NCBI RefSeq assembly: GCF_013277415.1
Contig: NZ_VMMX01000011.1
Coordinates: forward strand, 70,626-112,108
DNA: 41,483 bases
Source: Streptococcus sp. 68
GTDB taxonomy: Bacteria; Bacillota; Bacilli; Lactobacillales; Streptococcaceae
Reading direction: 5' to 3'
Position numbers and translations under genes: made by a program. The notes under the pieces were generated by a model. The model did no database searches and was not told the origin of the DNA. It saw only the letters and a list, made by a program, of their open reading frames with translations. Below are positions 9,983 through 17,140 of this stretch, one piece after another (positions within the stretch are counted from its first letter, which is position 1; each line of letters begins with the position of its first letter).

Positions 9983-11005
9983 ATGACAAATAAAAATGCT
10001 TATGCCCAGTCTGGCGTGGATGTTGAAGCGGGTTATGAAGTTGTTGAACGGATTAAAAAGCACGTGGCTCGTACGGAGCGTGCAGGTGTCATGGGAGCTC
10101 TGGGTGGCTTTGGTGGTATGTTTGACCTTTCAAAAACAGGTGTCAAAGAACCCGTCTTGATTTCAGGAACTGATGGTGTCGGAACCAAGCTCATGCTGGC
10201 TATCAAATACGACAAGCACGATACTATTGGTCAGGACTGTGTGGCCATGTGTGTCAATGATATCATCGCTGCAGGTGCGGAGCCCCTCTATTTCCTCGAC
10301 TATGTGGCGACAGGGAAGAATGAACCAGCTAAACTAGAACAAGTAGTCGCTGGTGTTGCAGAAGGCTGTGTGCAGGCTGGTGCTGCCCTCATCGGTGGGG
10401 AAACGGCTGAAATGCCGGGCATGTACGGCGAAGATGACTATGACTTGGCTGGCTTTGCGGTCGGTGTGGCTGAAAAATCTCAAATCATTGACGGTTCAAA
10501 GGTGGCAGAAGGAGATGTTCTTCTCGGACTTGCTTCAAGTGGGATTCATTCCAATGGTTACTCTCTCGTCCGTCGTGTCTTTGCGGATTACACAGGTGAG
10601 GAAGTCCTGCCAGAATTGGAAGGCAAGAAACTCAAGGAAGTTCTTCTTGAACCGACTCGTATCTATGTCAAGGCTGTCTTGCCACTCATCAAGGAAGGCT
10701 TGGTCAACGGCATTGCCCACATCACAGGTGGTGGCTTTATCGAGAATGTCCCTCGTATGTTTGCAGATGACCTAGCTGCTGAGATTGATGAAAGCAAAGT
10801 TCCAGTGCTTCCTATTTTCAAAGCTCTTGAAAAATATGGTAAAATCAAACATGAAGAAATGTTTGAAATCTTCAATATGGGTGTGGGACTTATGCTAGCA
10901 GTCAGCCCTGAAAATGTAGGTCGTGTCAAGGAATTGCTGGATGAACCAGTCTATGAAATTGGTCACATCGTCAAGAAAGAAAACGAAAGTGTCATCATCA
11001 AATGA
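9983..11005 (+). CDS. purM: PurM, AIR synthetase
   Basis: Phosphoribosylformylglycinamidine cyclo-ligase closes the imidazole ring (FGAM plus ATP to AIR). It has 340 residues, normal for the family. PurM/ThiL-type motifs are visible: [37 protein letters not shown] and the C-terminal [12 protein letters not shown]. The start is chosen by the ribosome site AAAGAAAAGGAA and alignment of [18 protein letters not shown] to family N-termini. It overlaps purN by 4 bases (ATGA), a translational coupling arrangement. Confidence 0.97.
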   Translation: MTNKNAYAQSGVDVEAGYEVVERIKKHVARTERAGVMGALGGFGGMFDLSKTGVKEPVLISGTDGVGTKLMLAIKYDKHDTIGQDCVAMCVNDIIAAGAEPLYFLDYVATGKNEPAKLEQVVAGVAEGCVQAGAALIGGETAEMPGMYGEDDYDLAGFAVGVAEKSQIIDGSKVAEGDVLLGLASSGIHSNGYSLVRRVFADYTGEEVLPELEGKKLKEVLLEPTRIYVKAVLPLIKEGLVNGIAHITGGGFIENVPRMFADDLAAEIDESKVPVLPIFKALEKYGKIKHEEMFEIFNMGVGLMLAVSPENVGRVKELLDEPVYEIGHIVKKENESVIIK

Positions 11006-11556
11006 AAAAAATAGCGGTTTTTGCCTCTGGTAATGGCTCAAATTTTCAGGTGATAGCGGAACAATTTCCAGTAGAGTTTGTCTTTTCAGACCATCGTGAC
11101 GCCTATGTGCTCGAACGTGCAGACAAGCTCGGCGTTCTGTCCTATGCTTTTGAACTCAAGGAGTTTGAGAGCAAGGCAGACTACGAAGCGGCCCTTGTCG
11201 AACTCTTGGAAGAACACCAGATTGACTTGGTTTGTCTAGCAGGCTACATGAAAATCGTTGGGCCAACCTTATTGGCGGCTTATGAAGGCAGGATTGTCAA
11301 CATTCATCCAGCCTACCTGCCAGAATTTCCAGGAGCTCATGGGATTGAGGATGCTTGGAATGCTGGCGTTGCTGAGAGCGGCGTGACCATTCATTGGGTG
11401 GATTCAGGTGTGGATACAGGAAAGGTTATCAAACAAGTGCGTGTGCCACGGCTTGAAGGGGATACCCTAGATACTTTCGAGACTCGCATACACGAAACAG
11501 AGTACAAACTGTATCCAGAATTGTTGGATAGTTTGGGAGTGGAGAGGAAGAAATGA
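11002..11556 (+). CDS. purN: PurN, GAR formyltransferase
   Basis: Phosphoribosylglycinamide formyltransferase uses 10-formyl-THF to formylate GAR. It has 184 residues. The N-terminal [11 protein letters not shown] binds the phosphate. The catalytic region shows [27 protein letters not shown] with the catalytic Asn and His, and the downstream Asp in [10 protein letters not shown]. It overlaps purM at its start and the next small gene at its end by 4 bases each, so all three are probably translated as one coupled unit. Confidence 0.96.
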   Translation: MKKIAVFASGNGSNFQVIAEQFPVEFVFSDHRDAYVLERADKLGVLSYAFELKEFESKADYEAALVELLEEHQIDLVCLAGYMKIVGPTLLAAYEGRIVNIHPAYLPEFPGAHGIEDAWNAGVAESGVTIHWVDSGVDTGKVIKQVRVPRLEGDTLDTFETRIHETEYKLYPELLDSLGVERKK

Positions 11557-11927
11557 TTATGGACCAATACTATATGGAGTTAAAGAATAAGTTATCTAAC
11601 AGACCAATCCTACTGGATAATACTAATGATTTTCTTTTTGTTTTAGTAAATACAGTGAAAGCTATGATAGAAAATACTGATAAAAGTCAGCTCTCAGAGT
11701 TAGATAAAATTTTAGACGGTGTCACAAGTCAAGAATTGAAACTTGCCTATGATTTTTGTCAAGGGAAATTCGGTCAAGCAGGTTTTTCTTATCGTAGGCA
11801 CCCGAATTATTTTTATTTGTCCAGTTTAATTGCGACTTTTCCAGAATTTGAGTTGTCTAAAGCAGACCGAGATTACCTCAAAGGAATCATAAATTTTGAT
11901 AACTACCTTTTATATGAGTTAGATTAG
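11553..11927 (+). CDS. Unrecognised 124-residue protein
   Basis: I do not recognise this protein. It starts inside the purN stop codon (ATGA overlap), or six bases later at a second ATG (11559). It looks soluble and largely alpha-helical, with acidic and aromatic residues (GFSYRRHPNYFYLSS in the middle, FDNYLLYELD at the end); no membrane segment or signal peptide is seen. The DNA is clearly more AT-rich than purN and purH, which suggests acquisition. In the pneumococcal reference order known to me a VanZ-like gene occupies this slot, so this looks like exchangeable cargo in the pur operon. No function is proposed. Confidence 0.7.
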   Translation: MIMDQYYMELKNKLSNRPILLDNTNDFLFVLVNTVKAMIENTDKSQLSELDKILDGVTSQELKLAYDFCQGKFGQAGFSYRRHPNYFYLSSLIATFPEFELSKADRDYLKGIINFDNYLLYELD

Positions 11928-11970
11928 TCTTTAATCACCTCAAAACCCTATTTATTCAAAAGGAGAAAAA

Positions 11971-12435
11971 ATGATTGAGCTGAAATTAGTAGATGAGAGC
12001 AGTTTTCAGGCAGTGCTGGATTTGAAAATATCTGAAGCTGATGAACGAGCACGTTTTGTGGCTCCAAATGTACGCTCTTTAGCTGACGCATGGCTCTACC
12101 GGGAAAATGAAGATGTGTTTCCGAGGGCAATCTATTGGGATAAGCAAGTGGTTGGCTTTCTCCTGCTGGAAATAGACAAGGATGAAGCGGAATACTTTAT
12201 CTGGCGGATAATGATTGGTCAGCAGTACCAAGGAAGAGGTTATGGTAGAAAAGCCTTGGAAGTTCTAATCAAAGAGGCTCAGATGGATAGAGTCTGCAGT
12301 CATATTGTTGCAGATTATGTGGTTGGAAATGAAAAAATGAAGCACCTGTTGACTAGTTTGGGTTTTCAGGAAACAGGATTTATAGAAGAAAATAATGAAG
12401 TTGTTATGCGCTTGGACCTAAAGAAAGAGGAATAG
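11971..12435 (+). CDS. GNAT N-acetyltransferase, diamine/spermidine acetyltransferase-like
   Basis: A 154-residue acetyltransferase of the GNAT fold. The acetyl-CoA loop is visible as [12 protein letters not shown], preceded by the beta-4 strand YFIWRIMIG, a pattern close to the Bacillus BltD/PaiA spermine/spermidine acetyltransferases. The late [19 protein letters not shown] is the usual C-terminal beta-5/helix segment. The ribosome site AAAAGGAG sits 8 bases before the ATG. It ends two bases before purH, so it is cotranscribed with the purine genes although it has no step in that pathway. The exact substrate cannot be told from sequence. Confidence 0.85.
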   Translation: MIELKLVDESSFQAVLDLKISEADERARFVAPNVRSLADAWLYRENEDVFPRAIYWDKQVVGFLLLEIDKDEAEYFIWRIMIGQQYQGRGYGRKALEVLIKEAQMDRVCSHIVADYVVGNEKMKHLLTSLGFQETGFIEENNEVVMRLDLKKEE

Positions 12436-12436
12436 A

Positions 12437-13984
12437 ATGACGAAAAAAGCTTTAATCAGCGTCTCAGACAAAGCGGGCATTGTTGAATTTGCCCAAGAAC
12501 TAAAAAAACTTGGTTGGAATATCATCTCAACAGGTGGTACCAAGGTTGCCCTTGATAATGCTGGAGTGAAGACCATTGCCATCGATGATGTGACTGGTTT
12601 TCCAGAAATGATGGATGGTCGTGTGAAGACCCTCCACCCAAATATCCACGGAGGGCTTCTCGCTCGTCGTGACTTGGATAGCCACTTGGAAGCGGCTAAG
12701 GACAACAAGATTGAGCTCATTGACCTTGTGGTGGTCAATCTCTATCCATTCAAGGAAACCATTCTCAAACCAGATGTGACCTACGCTGATGCAGTTGAAA
12801 ACATCGATATCGGCGGGCCTTCTATGCTTCGTTCAGCGGCTAAAAACCACGCTAGCGTAACGGTTGTGGTAGACCCTTCTGACTATGCAGTGGTTTTGGA
12901 CGAGTTGTCAGCCAATGGTGAAACGACTTACGAAACGCGTCAACGTTTGGCAGCCAAGGTTTTCCGTCACACAGCAGCTTATGATGCCTTGATTGCAGAG
13001 TATTTTACAACTCAAGTGGGTGAAAGTAAGCCTGAAAAGTTGACTTTGACCTATGTTCTCAAACAAGCTATGCGTTACGGTGAGAACCCTCAACAAGACG
13101 CGGATTTCTACCAAAAAGCTTTGCCAACAGACTACTCAATTGCATCAGCCAAACAGCTCAACGGTAAGGAATTATCCTTTAACAATATCCGTGATGCGGA
13201 TGCTGCCATTCGTATCATTCGTGATTTCAAAGATCGTCCAACCGTTGTGGCTCTCAAACATATGAATCCATGTGGAATTGGTCAAGCTGACGACATCGAG
13301 ACTGCTTGGGACTACGCTTATGAGTCTGACCCAGTGTCTATCTTTGGTGGGATTGTCGTTCTCAACCGTGAGGTGAATGCTGCGACAGCTGAGAAGATGC
13401 ACGGCGTTTTCCTTGAAATCATCATTGCACCAAGCTATACGGACGAAGCGCTAGCCATTTTGACCAATAAAAAGAAAAACTTGCGTATCCTTGTCTTGCC
13501 ATTTGATGCTCAAGAGGTTAGTGAAGTGGAAGCAGAATACACAGGTGTAGTAGGTGGACTTTTGGTGCAAAACCAAGATGTGGTCAAAGAAAGCCCAGCT
13601 GACTGGCAAGTGGTGACCAAACGCCAGCCAACTGAGACAGAGGCGACAGCCCTCGAGTTCGCTTGGAAGGCTATCAAGTACGTCAAATCAAACGGAATCA
13701 TTGTAACCAACGATCACATGACACTGGGTGTTGGTCCAGGTCAGACTAACCGTGTGGCTTCTGTTCGCATCGCTATTGACCAAGCTAAAGACCGTCTTGA
13801 CGGCGCTGTGCTTGCTTCGGATGCCTTCTTCCCATTTGCGGATAATGTGGAAGAAATCGCCAAAGCAGGGATCAGGGTTATCATCCAGCCGGGTGGATCC
13901 GTCCGTGACCAAGAGTCTATCGAAGCTGCTGACAAATATGGCTTGACAATGGTCTTTACAGGTGTGAGACATTTTAGACATTAA
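12437..13984 (+). CDS. purH: PurH, bifunctional AICAR transformylase/IMP cyclohydrolase
   Basis: Catalyses the last two steps to IMP. It has 515 residues, full length. The N-terminal IMP cyclohydrolase (MGS-like) domain shows [18 protein letters not shown], and [13 protein letters not shown]. The C-terminal AICAR formyltransferase domain shows [21 protein letters not shown] (the Lys-His catalytic pair) and [12 protein letters not shown]. The last gene before a terminator at 13991-14018; the next gene, purD, has its own promoter. Confidence 0.97.
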   Translation: MTKKALISVSDKAGIVEFAQELKKLGWNIISTGGTKVALDNAGVKTIAIDDVTGFPEMMDGRVKTLHPNIHGGLLARRDLDSHLEAAKDNKIELIDLVVVNLYPFKETILKPDVTYADAVENIDIGGPSMLRSAAKNHASVTVVVDPSDYAVVLDELSANGETTYETRQRLAAKVFRHTAAYDALIAEYFTTQVGESKPEKLTLTYVLKQAMRYGENPQQDADFYQKALPTDYSIASAKQLNGKELSFNNIRDADAAIRIIRDFKDRPTVVALKHMNPCGIGQADDIETAWDYAYESDPVSIFGGIVVLNREVNAATAEKMHGVFLEIIIAPSYTDEALAILTNKKKNLRILVLPFDAQEVSEVEAEYTGVVGGLLVQNQDVVKESPADWQVVTKRQPTETEATALEFAWKAIKYVKSNGIIVTNDHMTLGVGPGQTNRVASVRIAIDQAKDRLDGAVLASDAFFPFADNVEEIAKAGIRVIIQPGGSVRDQESIEAADKYGLTMVFTGVRHFRH

Positions 13985-13990
13985 GAAGGT

Positions 13991-14021
13991 AAAGGGAAGA
14001 AAACAGTTTCTTTCCTTTTTT
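13991..14021 (+). terminator. Intrinsic terminator after purH
   Basis: AAAGGGAAGAAA (13991-14002) pairs with TTTCTTTCCTTT (14007-14018) with one G-U pair, and a T run follows. It separates the purC-H transcript from purD. Confidence 0.75.
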
Positions 14022-14050
14022 GCGTAAAAATGCTGAGTGAAATAAGATTA

Positions 14051-14072
14051 AAACGAACGTTTATGATATAAT
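14051..14072 (+). promoter_or_regulatory. purD promoter with palindromic PurBox-like site
   Basis: AAACGAACGTTT (14051-14062) is a near palindrome containing the CGAAC core of PurR PurBoxes. Directly downstream is an extended -10, TGATATAAT (14064-14072), with no good -35, as expected for an activator-dependent promoter. It gives purD-E-K their own PurR-controlled start. The binding of PurR is inferred from the motif. Confidence 0.65.
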
Positions 14073-14104
14073 ATTAGTAAATAATTCGCAAAAGAGGTTG
14101 AGAA

Positions 14105-15367
14105 ATGAAACTGCTTGTTGTCGGTTCGGGTGGTCGTGAGCATGCGATTGCTAAAAAGTTACTTGAATCAAAAGGCGTTGAAAAAGTCTTTGTAGCTCCT
14201 GGGAATGACGGTATGACTCTGGATGGTCTGGAATTGGTAAATATCTCTATTTCCGAACATTCTAAATTGATTGAGTTTGCAAAAGACAACGATATTGCTT
14301 GGAGCTTTATCGGGCCAGATGATGCCCTTGCTGCTGGAATTGTAGATGATTTTAACCAGGCAGGGCTTAAGGCTTTTGGTCCGACAAGATTGGCGGCGGA
14401 GCTGGAGTGGTCCAAGGATTTTGCTAAGGAAGTCATGGTCAAGTACGGCGTTCCGACAGCAGCCTATGGCACATTCTCAGACTTTGAGGAAGCCAAGGCC
14501 TATATCGAAAAGCAGGGTGCGCCTATCGTAGTCAAGGCAGACGGTTTGGCTCTTGGGAAAGGTGTCGTCGTTGCTGAAACAGTCGAGCAAGCCATCGAAG
14601 CAACTCACGACATGCTTTTGGACAATAAATTCGGGGACTCAGGTGCGCGTGTGGTTATTGAGGAATTCCTTGAAGGAGAAGAGTTCTCTCTCTTTGCCTT
14701 TGTCAATGGGGACAAATTCTACATCATGCCAACGGCTCAGGATCACAAACGTGCCTACGATGGCGATAAGGGGCCTAATACTGGTGGGATGGGTGCCTAT
14801 GCGCCAGTTCCTCACTTGCCACAGAGCGTGGTTGACACAGCGGTCGAGACTATTGTCAAGCCAGTTCTTGAAGGGATGATCAAAGAAGGTCGTCCGTATC
14901 TTGGTGTCCTTTACGCAGGGCTTATTCTGACAGCTGATGGACCTAAGGTCATCGAGTTCAACGCTCGTTTTGGAGATCCTGAAACGCAAATCATCTTGCC
15001 TCGTTTAACATCTGACTTTGCACAAAATATTACGGATATCATCGATGGCAAGGAGCCAAACATCACCTGGACGGACAAGGGTGTGACTCTGGGTGTGGTT
15101 GTCGCATCCAACGGTTATCCGCTAGACTATGAAAAAGGTGTCAAGTTGCCAGCCAAGACAGAAGGCGACATCATCACCTACTATGCAGGGGCTAAGTTTG
15201 CGGAAAATAGCAGAGCACTGCTATCAAACGGCGGACGTGTCTATATGCTCGTCACCACAGCAGACACCGTTAAAGAAGCCCAAGACACCATCTACCAAGA
15301 ACTCGCCCAACAAAAAACAGAAGGCCTCTTTTACCGAACCGATATCGGAAGCAAGGCAATTAGATAA
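14105..15367 (+). CDS. purD: PurD, GAR synthetase
   Basis: Phosphoribosylamine-glycine ligase, second step of the pathway. It has 420 residues. The N-terminal Rossmann-like motif is VVGSGGREHAIAKKL; the ATP-grasp core shows VVKADGLALGKGVVVAE, FLEGEEFSLFAF, HKRAYDGDKGPNTGGMGAY and IEFNARFGDPETQ. The ribosome site is AAAGAGGTTG. It follows its own PurBox promoter. A 199-base spacer with a strongly folded sequence separates it from purE. Confidence 0.97.
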   Translation: MKLLVVGSGGREHAIAKKLLESKGVEKVFVAPGNDGMTLDGLELVNISISEHSKLIEFAKDNDIAWSFIGPDDALAAGIVDDFNQAGLKAFGPTRLAAELEWSKDFAKEVMVKYGVPTAAYGTFSDFEEAKAYIEKQGAPIVVKADGLALGKGVVVAETVEQAIEATHDMLLDNKFGDSGARVVIEEFLEGEEFSLFAFVNGDKFYIMPTAQDHKRAYDGDKGPNTGGMGAYAPVPHLPQSVVDTAVETIVKPVLEGMIKEGRPYLGVLYAGLILTADGPKVIEFNARFGDPETQIILPRLTSDFAQNITDIIDGKEPNITWTDKGVTLGVVVASNGYPLDYEKGVKLPAKTEGDIITYYAGAKFAENSRALLSNGGRVYMLVTTADTVKEAQDTIYQELAQQKTEGLFYRTDIGSKAIR

Positions 15368-15401
15368 AGATGTAAGAAAAAGCGACGTAGTCGCCAAGTA
15401 C

Positions 15402-15541
15402 GATAATGGTCGCCGTGGTGAAAAGACCAGAACAGTATGAACAGTATCTGTTCTGGTCGGGGAAAATTTGAGAACTTAGGTTCAAATTGTAGAAATGAAA
15501 CCGAAGGTTTGTTTCCGTCCCCACCACCTAAGACCATTATC
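15402..15541 (+). ncRNA. Candidate structured RNA or folded repeat between purD and purE
   Basis: The two ends pair perfectly: GATAATGGTC (15402-15411) with GACCATTATC (15532-15541), and inside that GTGGTG (15415-15420) with CACCAC (15522-15527). Enclosed are an 11-bp hairpin GACCAGAACAG/CTGTTCTGGTC (15425-15458), a G-run/C-run pairing (15459-15461 with 15519-15521), a 7-bp hairpin AATTTGA/TCAAATT (15465-15488) and AAACC/GGTTT (15498-15510). The result is a closed, multi-branched fold that ends about 10 bases before the purE ribosome site. It could be a cis-regulatory leader or a mobile intergenic repeat with terminal inverted repeats. I do not recognise it as a named Rfam family. Confidence 0.5.
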
Positions 15542-15566
15542 AAAAAAGAAGAAAAAAGGAAAAATT

Positions 15567-16058
15567 ATGACTAAACCAGTAATTTCCATCATCATGGGCT
15601 CAAAATCCGATTGGGCAACCATGCAAAAAACAGCAGAAGTCTTAGACCGCTTCGGTGTAGCCTACGAAAAGAAAGTTGTCTCTGCCCACCGTACACCAGA
15701 CCTCATGTTCCAACATGCCGAAGAAGCTCGTAGTCGTGGCATCAAGGTTATCATCGCAGGTGCTGGAGGTGCAGCCCATTTGCCAGGTATGGTCGCTGCT
15801 AAAACAACCCTTCCAGTCATTGGTGTGCCAGTCAAATCTCGTGCTCTTAGTGGAGTGGATTCACTCTATTCTATCGTTCAGATGCCGGGTGGGGTGCCTG
15901 TTGCGACAATGGCTATCGGTGAAGCTGGTGCGACAAATGCGGCTCTCTTCGCCCTCCGTCTTCTTTCAGTAGAGGATCAAGCTATCGCGACAGCTTTGGC
16001 AGATTTTGCAGAAGAACAAGGAAAAATCGCAGAGGAGTCTACCAATGAGCTCATCTAA
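15567..16058 (+). CDS. purE: PurE, N5-CAIR mutase
   Basis: N5-carboxyaminoimidazole ribonucleotide mutase (class I PurE) moves the carboxyl group to form CAIR. It has 163 residues from the ATG at 15567, chosen for the ribosome site AAAAAAGGA at 15552-15560 and for the family start [10 protein letters not shown]. The substrate motifs SAHRTPD and [14 protein letters not shown] and the loop [13 protein letters not shown] are present. It overlaps purK by 14 bases, which couples the two enzymes of the N5-CAIR route. Confidence 0.97.
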   Translation: MTKPVISIIMGSKSDWATMQKTAEVLDRFGVAYEKKVVSAHRTPDLMFQHAEEARSRGIKVIIAGAGGAAHLPGMVAAKTTLPVIGVPVKSRALSGVDSLYSIVQMPGGVPVATMAIGEAGATNAALFALRLLSVEDQAIATALADFAEEQGKIAEESTNELI

Positions 16059-17118
16059 AACAATCGGAATTATCGGTGGCGGTCAGCTGGGTCAGATGAT
16101 GGCGATCTCAACTATCTATATGGGGCACAAGGTCATTGCGCTGGATCCTGCTGCGGATTGCCCAGCCTCTCGTGTGGCGGAAATCATTGTGGCGCCTTAT
16201 AACGATGTGGATGCCCTTCGTCAGCTAGCTGAGCGTTGCGATGTCCTGACTTATGAATTTGAGAATGTAGATGCTGACGGTCTTGATGCTGTTATCAAGG
16301 ATGGGCAACTCCCTCAAGGGACCGACCTGCTTCGCATCTCCCAAAACCGGATCTTTGAGAAAGACTTCCTCTCAAACAAGGCTCAAGTCACTGTAGCACC
16401 TTACAAGGTTGTGACTTCTAGCCAAGACTTGGCAGATATCGACCTGTCGAAAAACTATGTCCTCAAGACGGCAACAGGTGGTTATGATGGCCATGGACAA
16501 AAGGTCATTCGCTCGGCAGAAGACTTGGAAGAAGCCAATGCACTAGCCGATTCAGCAGACTGTGTTTTGGAAGAATTTGTCAATTTTGACCTTGAAATTT
16601 CTGTCATTGTATCAGGAAATGGCAAGGACGTGACGGTTTTCCCAGTTCAGGAAAATATCCACCGAAACAATATCCTTTCAAAAACTATTGTGCCTGCTCG
16701 CATTTCTGAAAGTTTAGCCGAGAAAGCCAAAGCTATGGCAGTGAGAATCGCTGAGCAACTCAACTTGTCTGGAACCCTTTGCGTGGAAATGTTTGCGACA
16801 GCTGATGATATCATTGTCAACGAGATTGCCCCACGACCACACAACTCTGGGCACTACTCTATTGAAGCTTGCGACTTCTCCCAGTTTGATGCCCATATTC
16901 TGGGTGTTCTGGGGGCACCATTGCCAGCTATCAAACTGCATGCTCCAGTCGTCATGCTCAATGTCCTCGGCCAGCATGTCGAAGCTGCTGAAAAATATGT
17001 CACAGAAAATCCAAGCGCCCACCTCCACATGTATGGTAAAATAGAAGCGAAGCACAACCGCAAGATGGGACATGTGACTTTATTTAGTGATGAACCAGAT
17101 AGTGTGGGAGAGTTTTAG
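16045..17118 (+). CDS. purK: PurK, N5-CAIR synthetase (C-terminus shortened)
   Basis: ATP-dependent carboxylation of AIR to N5-CAIR. It has 357 residues from the ATG at 16045. The N-terminal [10 protein letters not shown] is the family signature; the ATP-grasp core is seen at [32 protein letters not shown] and [19 protein letters not shown]. The protein ends ...[14 protein letters not shown] and stops; pneumococcal PurK as I remember it runs a few residues further (about 363). The stop lies exactly where AT-rich foreign DNA begins, so the tail was probably rewritten by the insertion of the next gene. All catalytic parts are intact. Confidence 0.95.
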   Translation: MSSSKTIGIIGGGQLGQMMAISTIYMGHKVIALDPAADCPASRVAEIIVAPYNDVDALRQLAERCDVLTYEFENVDADGLDAVIKDGQLPQGTDLLRISQNRIFEKDFLSNKAQVTVAPYKVVTSSQDLADIDLSKNYVLKTATGGYDGHGQKVIRSAEDLEEANALADSADCVLEEFVNFDLEISVIVSGNGKDVTVFPVQENIHRNNILSKTIVPARISESLAEKAKAMAVRIAEQLNLSGTLCVEMFATADDIIVNEIAPRPHNSGHYSIEACDFSQFDAHILGVLGAPLPAIKLHAPVVMLNVLGQHVEAAEKYVTENPSAHLHMYGKIEAKHNRKMGHVTLFSDEPDSVGEF

Positions 17119-17140
17119 GGGAGAGGGGTCTAAAGAAAAA

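Larger units (their letters stand above)
9787..10007 (+). repeat. Direct repeat of the purM leader and first codons (two 44-bp copies)
   Basis: Bases 9787-9830 and 9964-10007 are 41/44 identical and each holds the ribosome site AAAGAAAAGGAA, the spacer and the first eight codons of purM. The spacing is 177 bases. Only the right-hand copy continues into the real purM. The left copy opens a 14-codon frame that stops at once. The spacer between them holds two hairpins (listed separately). It looks like an old duplication, or an insertion that duplicated its target. Confidence 0.85.
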
